64,000 nt of DNA from Mycobacterium malmoense (lineage in GTDB: Bacteria > Actinomycetota > Actinomycetes > Mycobacteriales > Mycobacteriaceae): NCBI RefSeq assembly GCF_019645855.1, contig NZ_CP080999.1:4464001-4528000 (forward strand), written 5' to 3'. Of the stretch, positions 56,906 to 64,000 are shown in pieces. The stretch's first letter is position 1, and each line of letters begins with the position of its first letter. The translations under genes and the position numbers were made by a program. The notes under the pieces are model-generated. The model was not told the origin of the DNA, searched no databases, and saw nothing but the letters and a program-made list of their open reading frames with translations.

Positions 56906-58325
56906 TGCGGCGGAGTCGTCCGCGCCGCCTCCTGGCGACGACGTACAGCCCAACCACCGCGGCCCAGGACAGCAGGCTCAGCCAGAGCTGACTGCGCGCC
57001 GACCGGTCGAAGGCCATCTGCACCAGCACGGCGGTGATTCCGGCGAGGGTGAAAATCGACAGCACTGGAAAGAACCACATCTTGACCCGCAGCTTCTCTG
57101 GAGGCGTCCGGCGGCGCAGGATGATCTGCGAGAGCGCGATCAGCCAATAGACGAACAAGATGACGGCGCCCGACGAGTTGAGCAGGAAGAGAAACACCGT
57201 GCCGGGCGCGACCCACGCCATGACGACGCAGCCGAAGCCGATCGCCGACGAGCACACGATGGCGACATACGGGACGCCACGCGGACTGAGCTTGATCAGC
57301 TGAACCGGCGCCGCGCGCCGGTCGGCGAGCACGAACAGCATGCGCGACGCCGTGTACAGGCCCGAGTTCAGGCAGGACAGCACCGCGGTGAGCACCACCG
57401 CGTTCATCACCTGGTCCGCGCCGGGTAGACCCATGTGCTTGAGCGCGGCGACGTACGGCGAGGCGCCCAGCTCCACCGAGTTCCACGGCAGGATCACGAC
57501 GAGCAGGAAGACCGATCCGACGAAGAAGATTCCGATCCGCGCGACCACCGACCTCGTCGCTTTTTGGACCGCCAGCTGCGGGTTGCGACTTTCCGCGGCG
57601 GCGACGGTGACGATTTCGGCGCCCACCATGGAGAAGATCACCACCACGATGGCGGCGAAGACCGCGCCGACGCCTTTGGGGAAGAACCCGCCGTGGGACG
57701 TGAGGTTGGAAAAATCCGTGTCACGGCCCGGAAAGAACCCGAGGACGAAAGCCGCGCCGACGACGAGAAAGACCACGATCGTCGCGACTTTGATTCCGGC
57801 GAACCAGAATTCGAATTCGCCGAAGGATCTCACCGAGAACAGGTTCGTCGCGGTCATCAGCACCATCAGGCACAGCGAGAGCAGCCACAGCGGCGCGTGA
57901 AACCAGTAGTCGAGGACCTTCCCGCCGGCGACCGCCTCGAACCCGACCACGATCACCCAGAAGTACCAGTACAGCCAGGCAACCGAAAACCCCGCCCAGT
58001 CACCCAGCGCGTTGGCCGCGTACTCGGCGAACGACCCGGTCGACGGGTTGGCGGCCGCCATCTCGCCCAGCATCCGCATCACCAGGACGATGAGCAGCCC
58101 GCAGAGTGCGTAGGTCAGGAACGCGGCGGGCCCGGTGTCTTTGATCACCACACCAGACCCGATGAACAGGCCGGCGCCGATCACGCCGCCGAGGGCGATC
58201 ATGCTGAGCTGCCGCTGCGAAAGCCCTTGGCGCAGATGCGAAGTGGTGTTCGTTACGGGTTCCGCCGGCGCACTGTGGCCATCCGCCTCGGGCCGGGAAT
58301 TCACCCGGCGTTGCGTGCGCCGCAT
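56889..58325 (-). CDS. gabP: Amino acid permease (GabP-like, Rv0522)
   Basis: A 478-residue APC-superfamily carrier with twelve hydrophobic helices. The N-terminal signature LSMIALGGVIGAGLFIGSGV near residue 40 is that of amino-acid/GABA permeases, and GEMAAANPSTGSFAEYAANAL is the second. It imports amino acids or GABA with protons; the true substrate is inferred from the name only. Flanked by a nitroreductase-like gene and an LLM flavoprotein. Confidence 0.9.
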   Translation of the reverse strand: MRRTQRRVNSRPEADGHSAPAEPVTNTTSHLRQGLSQRQLSMIALGGVIGAGLFIGSGVVIKDTGPAAFLTYALCGLLIVLVMRMLGEMAAANPSTGSFAEYAANALGDWAGFSVAWLYWYFWVIVVGFEAVAGGKVLDYWFHAPLWLLSLCLMVLMTATNLFSVRSFGEFEFWFAGIKVATIVVFLVVGAAFVLGFFPGRDTDFSNLTSHGGFFPKGVGAVFAAIVVVIFSMVGAEIVTVAAAESRNPQLAVQKATRSVVARIGIFFVGSVFLLVVILPWNSVELGASPYVAALKHMGLPGADQVMNAVVLTAVLSCLNSGLYTASRMLFVLADRRAAPVQLIKLSPRGVPYVAIVCSSAIGFGCVVMAWVAPGTVFLFLLNSSGAVILFVYWLIALSQIILRRRTPPEKLRVKMWFFPVLSIFTLAGITAVLVQMAFDRSARSQLWLSLLSWAAVVGLYVVARRRRGRLRRITPSW

Positions 58326-58387
58326 GAGCGGACGCTAGCAGCCGGGTCGCCCCCTCGCCCGGGTCAGTCGCCCAGTCCTGGTGGCGG

Positions 58388-59533
58388 CTAGTGCGCCGAG
58401 GCGACGGCGAACGGCGTCGCCGGTGCCGGGTGCGACCGACGGTTGGGATGTCTCCACAACCCCATCCGCTCCAGCAGCGGCAGGACGCCCTCGCCGAACC
58501 AGTAGGCCTCTTCCAGGTGCGGATATCCCGACAGGATGAAGTGGGTGATGCCCAGTTGGGCGTACTCGGCCAGCCGTTCGGCGACCTCGGCGTGCGACCC
58601 CACCAGGGCGGTGCCCGCTCCCCCACGGACCAGGCCGACCCCGGCCCACAGGTTAGGCGCGACGAGCAGCCGGCCGCTACTGCCACCATGCAGCTCCAGC
58701 ATGCGGCGCTGGCCGTCGGATTCGCTGCGTGCGAGGCTGGCCTGCACCCGCTCGATATCCGCCGGGTCGACGGCCGCGAGCAGCCGGTCGGCCTCGGCCC
58801 ATGCCTCGGCGGCGGTGTCGCGGCTGATCACGTGAATCCGCAAGCCGTATTGCAGAATTCGGCCGGCATCGGTGGCCAGCCCGCGGATCCAGTCCAGCTT
58901 CTGCCCGACCGCCTTCAGGGGCTCACCCCAGGTGAGGTAGACGTCGGAGTGCCTGGCCGCGACCGGGCCCGCGGATGCCGACGATCCGCCGAAGAACACC
59001 GCGGGTATCGGCTCCGGCGGATTGTTCAGCTGGGCGTCGTCGACGCGAATGTGGTCCCCGGCGAAGGTGACCGGCTCCCGCGAGGTCCACAGCTGCCGCA
59101 CCACATGCAGAAACTCGGCGGTGCGGGCGTACCGCGACTCCTTGTCCAGGAAATCCCCGTAGGCCCGCTGCTCATGCGGTTCACCGCCGGTGACGACGTT
59201 GAGCAGCAGCCGTCCACCCGAGTGCCGCTGGAAGGTCCCGGCCATCTGCGCGGCCAGGGTCGGGCTGAGCAGACCGGGCCGGAACGCGACCAGGAATTTC
59301 AGTGTCTCGGTGCCCTCGATCAGCATCGCCGTCGTCAACCAGGCGTCCTCACACCACAATCCGGTCGGCGTGAGCACCGCCTCGAAGCCGTTGTCTTCGG
59401 CCGCCGCGCAAATCTGGTGCAGATACCGCAGAGTCGCGGGCCGGTCGCCGTGCATCGCCGTGCCGTGCCCACCCGAGATCAGGTTTCGCGAATCCCCATA
59501 GGTCGGCAAAAACCAATGAAACGCCAGGCTCAT
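58388..59533 (-). CDS. LLM-class flavin-dependent monooxygenase (alkanesulfonate monooxygenase-like)
   Basis: A 381-residue bacterial-luciferase-like TIM barrel. MSLAFHWFLPTYGDSRNL and FLVAFRPGLLSPTLAAQM near residue 90 match SsuD-type FMNH2-dependent alkanesulfonate monooxygenases; GRLLLNVVTGGEPHEQ and VFFGGSSASAGPVAARH are further SsuD hallmarks. It would cleave sulfite from alkanesulfonates for sulfur supply, using flavin from a separate reductase. No ssu transporter or reductase gene is adjacent, so another C-S or long-chain substrate is possible. Confidence 0.87.
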   Translation of the reverse strand: MSLAFHWFLPTYGDSRNLISGGHGTAMHGDRPATLRYLHQICAAAEDNGFEAVLTPTGLWCEDAWLTTAMLIEGTETLKFLVAFRPGLLSPTLAAQMAGTFQRHSGGRLLLNVVTGGEPHEQRAYGDFLDKESRYARTAEFLHVVRQLWTSREPVTFAGDHIRVDDAQLNNPPEPIPAVFFGGSSASAGPVAARHSDVYLTWGEPLKAVGQKLDWIRGLATDAGRILQYGLRIHVISRDTAAEAWAEADRLLAAVDPADIERVQASLARSESDGQRRMLELHGGSSGRLLVAPNLWAGVGLVRGGAGTALVGSHAEVAERLAEYAQLGITHFILSGYPHLEEAYWFGEGVLPLLERMGLWRHPNRRSHPAPATPFAVASAH

Positions 59534-59659
59534 CCACGCTCCCTTTCGAGTCTCCTTGCATCGTGCAGCAGATCGGCCCGGCGTGCGAGGGTTGAAACCT
59601 CCGAGATCGGATCGGGCGCCTTGAGGGCTGGCGCGGGCCGCGTCGAGTTTGAACCCGCG

Positions 59660-59824
59660 TTATCGGGGCCTGAGCGTGAGCCTGGGAACGGTTGGCTCCC
59701 GGCATGAATTCGGTTGCCACTCCGCGGGTTTGGCGTGCTCGACGAACCGGTTCATCGCGGCGCGGTCGAAGGACGGGTGTTCGGCGTCCCGCGGGCCGAA
59801 TGTCAACTCTTCGTCAACGCTAAA
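59660..59824 (-). pseudogene. Possible coding remnant in intergenic gap 59534-59881
   Basis: A minus-strand frame after a TGA at 59827-59825 encodes about 53 residues with protein-like composition (VDEELTFGPRDAEHPSFDRA, then MNRFVEHAKPAEWQPNSC) before TAA. The only internal start is a mid-frame ATG. H37Rv has methyltransferase fragments (Rv0520/Rv0521) at the corresponding place, so this may be decayed DNA. The rest of the 348-bp gap contains no ORF I can support. Confidence 0.25.
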
Positions 59825-59881
59825 TCACAATGCTTGCGATACGGCGTGGCTGGGCCGATAAAAGCCGGCCGGCGCGGCATT

Positions 59882-60760
59882 ATGTCGCTCGTGCCTGACC
59901 TGAACCGTCGTGCGGTACTGCGTATGGGCGCCGGTGCCAGCGCTGCAGCCGCTGGCGTGTGGGCGCTGAGCGCGCTACTGGATCCGCTGGAGCCGTGGGC
60001 GGCGCCGCCGCAAGCTCCCGCGCCGTTCGAGCCGAAGGCGGGCAGCAGCCTGCCGACCAAGCTCACCGGCTCGTTCGTGTCCGCGGCCCGCGGTGGCGTC
60101 AAGACCAATTGGGTGATCGCGCTGCCGCCGGGATACACCCCCGAGAGCGGGCTGCTGCGCCCGGTGATCGCGCTGCACGGCAAGGACGGCAACGCGAACA
60201 TGATGCTCGACTGCGGTGTCGAGGACGGGCTCGCCCGGCTGGTCAAAGAGGGCAAGCCGCCGTTCGCGGTGGTGGGCGTCGACGGCGGCAACACCTCCTA
60301 CTGGCACCGGCGGGCGTCCGGCGCGGACTCCGGCGCGATGGTGCTCGAAGAGCTGCTGCCTATGCTGTCGTCAATGGGTATGGACACCTCGCGGGTGGGC
60401 CTTATGGGGTGGTCGATGGGCGGCTACGGGGCACTGCATTTGGGTGCCAAGCTGGGCCCGTCACGCACCGCGGGGATCTGCGCGATCAGCCCGGCGCTGT
60501 TCACCTCGTTCACCGGCAGCGCCCCCGGCGCGTTCGACAGCTATGACGACTGGGTGCAAAACAGCGTGCTGGGCGTCCCCGCGCTGTCACAGATTCCGTT
60601 GCGGGTGGACTGCGGCACCGGCGACCGCTTCTATTTCGCCACACGTCAATTCGTCAACCAGCTGAAAAAGCCACCGGCGGGCAGCTTCTCCGCGGGCGGG
60701 CACGACATGGACTATTGGCGGGCGCAGCTGCCCGGCGAGCTCGCCTGGATGGCGTCCTAG
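59882..60760 (+). CDS. Exported alpha/beta hydrolase, putative esterase (Rv0519c-like)
   Basis: A 292-residue hydrolase of the esterase D/mycolyltransferase-like fold. The N terminus has NRRAVLRMGAGASAAAAGVW, a twin-arginine-type signal, so it should leave the cytoplasm folded. The nucleophile elbow GWSMGGYGALHL holds Ser near residue 180; the His is in SAGGHDMDYWRAQ near 280. It may act on cell-wall lipids or exogenous esters. The ATG at 59882 places the Arg pair correctly. An acyltransferase gene follows 9 bp later, suggesting an operon. Confidence 0.87.
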   Translation: MSLVPDLNRRAVLRMGAGASAAAAGVWALSALLDPLEPWAAPPQAPAPFEPKAGSSLPTKLTGSFVSAARGGVKTNWVIALPPGYTPESGLLRPVIALHGKDGNANMMLDCGVEDGLARLVKEGKPPFAVVGVDGGNTSYWHRRASGADSGAMVLEELLPMLSSMGMDTSRVGLMGWSMGGYGALHLGAKLGPSRTAGICAISPALFTSFTGSAPGAFDSYDDWVQNSVLGVPALSQIPLRVDCGTGDRFYFATRQFVNQLKKPPAGSFSAGGHDMDYWRAQLPGELAWMAS

Positions 60761-60769
60761 CCGGGGCAG

Positions 60770-62923
60770 ATGAAGGTCCGGCGGCCCGACAACGACAGCC
60801 TCCCCCGCAAGCGGGTGGTGCCCCCGCCGCGACAAGCGGGTTTTCGCCCGGACATCGAGGGCTTGCGCGCCGTCGCCGTGATCGCCGTCGTGCTCTACCA
60901 CGCGCGCATACCGGGCGTCACCGGCGGCTACATCGGCGTCGACGTCTTCTTCGTCATCTCCGGCTTCCTCATCACCGGGCTGCTCTGGCGCGAGGTCACG
61001 ACGACCGATGCCGTTCGGCTCGGCCGCTTCTACGGCGCCCGCGCCCGCCGCCTGCTGCCGGCCGCGGCCGCCGTCGGCGTCGCCACCGCGATCGGGGCGG
61101 CCGTGGTGCTGCCGCCGTTGCAGGCGCGAAGCGTCTTCACGGACGGCATCGCCAGTGCGGCGTATGTCGGCAACTACCGGTTCGCCATGCAGGGCACCGA
61201 CTACCTGGCCTCCGACCTCCCGCCGTCGCCGTTCGAGCACTACTGGTCGCTGGGTGTCGAGGAGCAGTTCTATCTGATGTGGCCGGCGCTGATCATCGGT
61301 ACCGCGTGGTTGGCGCGCCGCGTGCGCGGCGGCACCGCATCGCGGGCGACGCCGTATGCCGTCGTCCTCGGGTGCGTGGCGGCGGCGTCGCTGGCGGCGG
61401 CCGTGGTGTGGACCCGCACGTCGCCGCCCTGGGCGTTCTTCTCGCTGCCCACCCGCGCCTGGGAGCTGGCCGCGGGCGGTCTGGTGGCCCTGTCGATTCG
61501 CCAATGGCGCAGGCTGCCCCTGCTAGCCGCGGCGATCGCCGGATGGGGTGGTCTGGGCCTGATCGTGCTGACCTGCACCCAGCTGGGACCCGGCACCCCG
61601 TACCCCGGCACGGCGGCCCTGCTGCCCGTGCTGGGCACCGCCCTGATCATCGGCGCCGGGCGCGTCACCGGCGGCCTGGGGGCCGGTCGCGTGCTGTGCC
61701 GGCCCGCGGTGCGGGCGATCGGCCGGGTGTCGTACTCGTGGTACCTGTGGCACTGGCCGGTGCTGCTGCTGATGCCACCGCTGCTGGGCCTGCCCGCGGG
61801 CCTGCCGGGCCGGCTCGCCGCGGTCGTCGTCTCGGCCGGACTCGCGGTGCTCACGCTGCATCTGGTCGAAAATCCCGGCCGATTCGCGGCCGCCCTGCGC
61901 CGGTCGGCGAAGGCCAGCCTGGCCGTGGCCGGGGCCGCCAGCGCGGCCACCGCGTGCGCGTGCGTGCTGCTGCTGAACGTGGTACCGGCGCCGGCGGGGC
62001 ACGGAACGGCCGCGCCCAAGGCCAACATCGTCGCGCTGCCCCCGGCGAACGCCCCCGCCGTCGGCCCGCAAGACGCGACGGTCCAGCAGGCGCGCGACGC
62101 GGTCGCGGGGTCCGCGGGCCTGCGTGCCGTGCCGTCCAACCTGGACCCGCCGCTTGCCGCGGCGCCCGCCGACAAGGCGGCGGTCTTCGTCAACGGCTGC
62201 GTGCGGTCGTGGCGCGATGTCGGCCAACCCGAGTGCGCGACGGGCGACACCGCCTCGCCGACGACGGTGGCCCTGGTCGGCGACTCGCACGCCGCGATGT
62301 GGCAGCCCGCGTTCCAGCAGCTCGCCGAGCAGCGGCATTGGCGGCTGGAGACGCTGGCCAAGGTGACCTGCCCGCTGCAGGAGCTGCGCATCACCAGCCC
62401 GTACCTGGGCCGGGAATACACCGAGTGCGAACAGTGGCGCGGCCAGATCATGGCCCGGTTGACGGCCGAACACCCGCGGCTGGTCGTGCTGGACATGAGC
62501 CGGCGCTACGGCGGGGATTTCGGCTTTGTGTCCTACGACCCGGCGTGGATCGGCACCCTGGCCGACACCGTGAAACGGTTGCGCGGCAACGGCGCGACCG
62601 TTCTGGTCCTCGGGCCGGCCCCGGATCCACACGGCTCCGTGCCCGCGTGCCTGTCGGCACACCTGGACGACGCCACCGCCTGCGCGCCTGCGCGCCCGGT
62701 CGCGGTCGACGACGGCGGCGTCGTCGCCGAGCGGGCGGCGACCACCGGCGGCGGCGGGCACTACGCCGACCTGACGGAGCTGTTCTGCACCCCGGACCGC
62801 TGCCCGGTGATCGTCGGCAACACCCTGGTGTTCCGCGACGACAACCACGTGACGACCGAATACGCGCGACTGCTGGCACCCGTGATCGGCGCGCTGGCGG
62901 ACCGCGCCGTCGCGGGCGGGTGA
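60770..62923 (+). CDS. OafA/Rv0111-type membrane acyltransferase with SGNH domain
   Basis: A 717-residue protein. The N-terminal acyltransferase-3 module has FRPDIEGLRAVAVIAVVLYH near residue 25, where the catalytic His normally lies, and GGYIGVDVFFVISGFLITGL, followed by about ten helices. The C-terminal external SGNH domain has VALVGDSHAAMWQP near residue 500 and a His in RDDNHVTTEYARLL near 690. This two-part form O-acetylates sugars or cell-wall lipids at the outer face. Likely operon with the preceding esterase, which could supply or remove acyl groups. Confidence 0.9.
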   Translation: MKVRRPDNDSLPRKRVVPPPRQAGFRPDIEGLRAVAVIAVVLYHARIPGVTGGYIGVDVFFVISGFLITGLLWREVTTTDAVRLGRFYGARARRLLPAAAAVGVATAIGAAVVLPPLQARSVFTDGIASAAYVGNYRFAMQGTDYLASDLPPSPFEHYWSLGVEEQFYLMWPALIIGTAWLARRVRGGTASRATPYAVVLGCVAAASLAAAVVWTRTSPPWAFFSLPTRAWELAAGGLVALSIRQWRRLPLLAAAIAGWGGLGLIVLTCTQLGPGTPYPGTAALLPVLGTALIIGAGRVTGGLGAGRVLCRPAVRAIGRVSYSWYLWHWPVLLLMPPLLGLPAGLPGRLAAVVVSAGLAVLTLHLVENPGRFAAALRRSAKASLAVAGAASAATACACVLLLNVVPAPAGHGTAAPKANIVALPPANAPAVGPQDATVQQARDAVAGSAGLRAVPSNLDPPLAAAPADKAAVFVNGCVRSWRDVGQPECATGDTASPTTVALVGDSHAAMWQPAFQQLAEQRHWRLETLAKVTCPLQELRITSPYLGREYTECEQWRGQIMARLTAEHPRLVVLDMSRRYGGDFGFVSYDPAWIGTLADTVKRLRGNGATVLVLGPAPDPHGSVPACLSAHLDDATACAPARPVAVDDGGVVAERAATTGGGGHYADLTELFCTPDRCPVIVGNTLVFRDDNHVTTEYARLLAPVIGALADRAVAGG

Positions 62924-62988
62924 AACCGTAATGAACTTCTGGTCGCGGACGATCGTCCTATCAGGGAAAGGTTTTTGGAGGTTGTGAG

Positions 62989-63105
62989 ATGACTTCGCTG
63001 CTGCTGGTCTGCATCGCGGCGGCCGCGCCACTCGTCGGCGTCGGCCTGATGCACTTGCAAGCGCGCCTGGAGCGATGGGACTACGAGCGGCACGCGGAAG
63101 ACTGA
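62989..63105 (+). CDS. 38-residue membrane peptide
   Basis: A short ORF with a GGAGG site 8 bases before ATG 62989. The protein is MTSLLLVCIAAAAPLVGVGL followed by MHLQARLERWDYERHAED, a single transmembrane helix and a charged amphipathic tail. Peptides of this pattern are found repeatedly in mycobacteria; function unknown. It lies 65 bp after the acyltransferase and may be co-transcribed. Confidence 0.7.
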   Translation: MTSLLLVCIAAAAPLVGVGLMHLQARLERWDYERHAED

Positions 63106-63813
63106 AGCGTCTGGCTCGAAAAACGTTCTGCGACTGAAACTTTGGCCTACTGGTGGTCTGCCTGACAGCTGGATGAGCGGCACACTCTCGCCCACCAAAG
63201 ATCGCCGCACCGAAGGGTAAACACGATACGGGTCGGATCGTGGTGCGCCACGGCTGCGAGAACGTCGATCCGGCTCGGATTCCGCAACGCCAAACATCTT
63301 GTGCCGCAGAACCGGATATGAGCTATCGACGGCGGTTCGACCGCATGCTATCTTTGGCATTAGGCGATGAAGCACCGCCTTGAAAGGCCATCCCGGCTAA
63401 TGGCTTCTACTCATACGCAGTAGAAAGTGGGTGGATGGTGATGCTCAGCATTGTGCTCTTGCTTCTCTTTTCCCGGTTTTATGCATGCTGGCCGCATTCG
63501 GGATGCCGTCGACGTCAGGTTGCTTGACCATGGCGATGACTCGCTCCAGCAATCGGGCTGACGATCAGATCGTAGATAATCCGCCCGCGCCCGGGAATCG
63601 CCGAAAATAACCGTCGCGATAGCCGATAGCCCAGCGCGCGGGTATCAGGCCACGCATTATCTCACGGGCCAATCACGGTCTTTATCGAAAGTGCTTACGC
63701 GACAGTACCTTTGACGAACTTCGATTTGGTAAAGGTGTCCGACCGAAATTCGGGTCGTTTGGCCAGCGTCAGCCACAGTTTTCGATCTGCCTTAAAGCGA
63801 AAGGGGAGGATCC
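63106..63813. other. 708-bp gene-free region before PE gene
   Basis: No supported coding region. AT content is higher than elsewhere. It contains the inverted repeat TTCTACT-CATACGC-AGTAGAA at 63405-63425 (7-bp perfect arms) and a weak Leu-rich micro-ORF near 63435. It probably holds the promoter and leader of the PE gene. Confidence 0.5.
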
Positions 63814-64000
63814 ATGTCTTTTGTGACCGCACAACCGGAAATGTTGTCAGCGGCGGCGTTCGACTTGCAGGCGATTGGGTCTGCGATGGCTGCTCAGAAT
63901 GCGGCGATTGCGGCCCCGACCACGGGCGTGGTGCCCGCTGCCGCCGACGAGGTTTCAGCGCTTACCGCGCTGCAATTTGCCACTCACGGCGCGATGTATC
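63814..64000 (+). CDS. PE-family protein, 3' truncated by window edge
   Basis: The first 62 residues of a PE protein. MSFVTAQPEMLSAAAFDLQA, with the Pro-Glu pair at residues 8-9, and the helical SAMAAQNAAIAAPTTGVVP and ADEVSALTALQFATHG segments are the diagnostic PE domain. PE proteins are exported by ESX type VII systems with PPE partners. Whether a PGRS or other extension follows is outside the window. A GGGGAGG site 5 bases before the ATG fixes the start. Confidence 0.93.
   Translation, partial: MSFVTAQPEMLSAAAFDLQAIGSAMAAQNAAIAAPTTGVVPAAADEVSALTALQFATHGAMY

Noticed and set aside
60715..62931. 738-codon frame overlapping the acyltransferase
   Set aside because: Arg/Ala/Gly-rich shadow; the acyltransferase frame carries the AT3 and SGNH motifs.
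63435..63530. Leu-rich micro-ORF before the PE gene
   Set aside because: No ribosome site and the Leu-rich composition covers only a dozen codons; kept as unannotated intergenic DNA.
63814..64000. Reading the last gene as PPE rather than PE
   Set aside because: The Pro-Glu pair at residues 8-9 and the MSFV.AQPE start are PE hallmarks; no Pro-Pro-Glu is present.

Overview
The window is a high-GC actinobacterial chromosome segment. Gene content and order point to a slow-growing Mycobacterium, probably close to the M. avium complex; this is inferred from protein resemblance, not from a search. From about 9.2 kb to 58.4 kb it follows, in reverse orientation, the backbone that runs from Rv0566c (YajQ) to Rv0522 (GabP) in M. 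tuberculosis H37Rv. A partial PE-family gene at the right edge also marks it as mycobacterial. Rv numbers here come from remembered gene order and protein similarity.

Layout. 1-9.2 kb is accessory: a FUSC transporter cut by the window edge, a flavin monooxygenase, two cytochromes P450, a secreted lipoprotein, a VOC protein, a LysR fragment, short orphan ORFs and a tRNA-Tyr. 9.3-23.6 kb carries YajQ, a Baeyer-Villiger-type monooxygenase, GpsA, HtpX, a polyprenyl diphosphate synthase (GrcC1), the menaquinone reductase MenJ, an Rv0560c-like methyltransferase with a clear operator, MenG and the mannosyltransferase MgtA. A membrane serine protease, a SulP permease and an SDR have been added between these. 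23.1-28.7 kb is a tightly overlapping minus-strand operon: amidohydrolase, MenC, BpoC, MenD, Rv0556. 29.1-39.7 kb is a plus-strand series: FadD8, an inserted TetR/aldo-keto reductase/nitroreductase-like module, MenB, an SDR, a VOC protein, PitA, two small proteins, MenE and an integral membrane protein. 39.8-47.5 kb holds DUF2064 and GT2 glycosyltransferase-like genes, a Pro/Thr-rich membrane protein, GalE-like and MTAP-like genes, and MenA. 47.5-48.3 kb is a small Clp_N plus HTH module where H37Rv carries fabH and PE_PGRS6. 48.4-56.4 kb is the hemL - phosphatase - thioredoxin - ccdA - resB - ccsA - MinD-like cytochrome c/heme cluster. 56.5-64 kb has a nitroreductase-like gene, GabP, an LLM flavoprotein, a Tat-type esterase, an OafA-type acyltransferase, a 38-residue membrane peptide and the start of a PE gene.

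Function. Most of menaquinone biosynthesis is here (MenD, MenC, MenE, MenB, MenA, MenG, MenJ), together with a prenyl diphosphate synthase and system II cytochrome c maturation, so the window is largely a respiratory-chain assembly region. No classical MenH is recognisable; BpoC between menD and menC is the positional candidate.

The most notable non-coding signals are: a 54-bp tandem repeat inserted in frame in hemL; several families of intergenic palindromes, one lying exactly where resB should start; paired operators in front of the Clp_N/HTH and TetR/AKR modules; a perfect operator in front of the Rv0560c-like gene; and a possible KstR box before fadD8. I found no CRISPR array, rRNA or intact insertion sequence.
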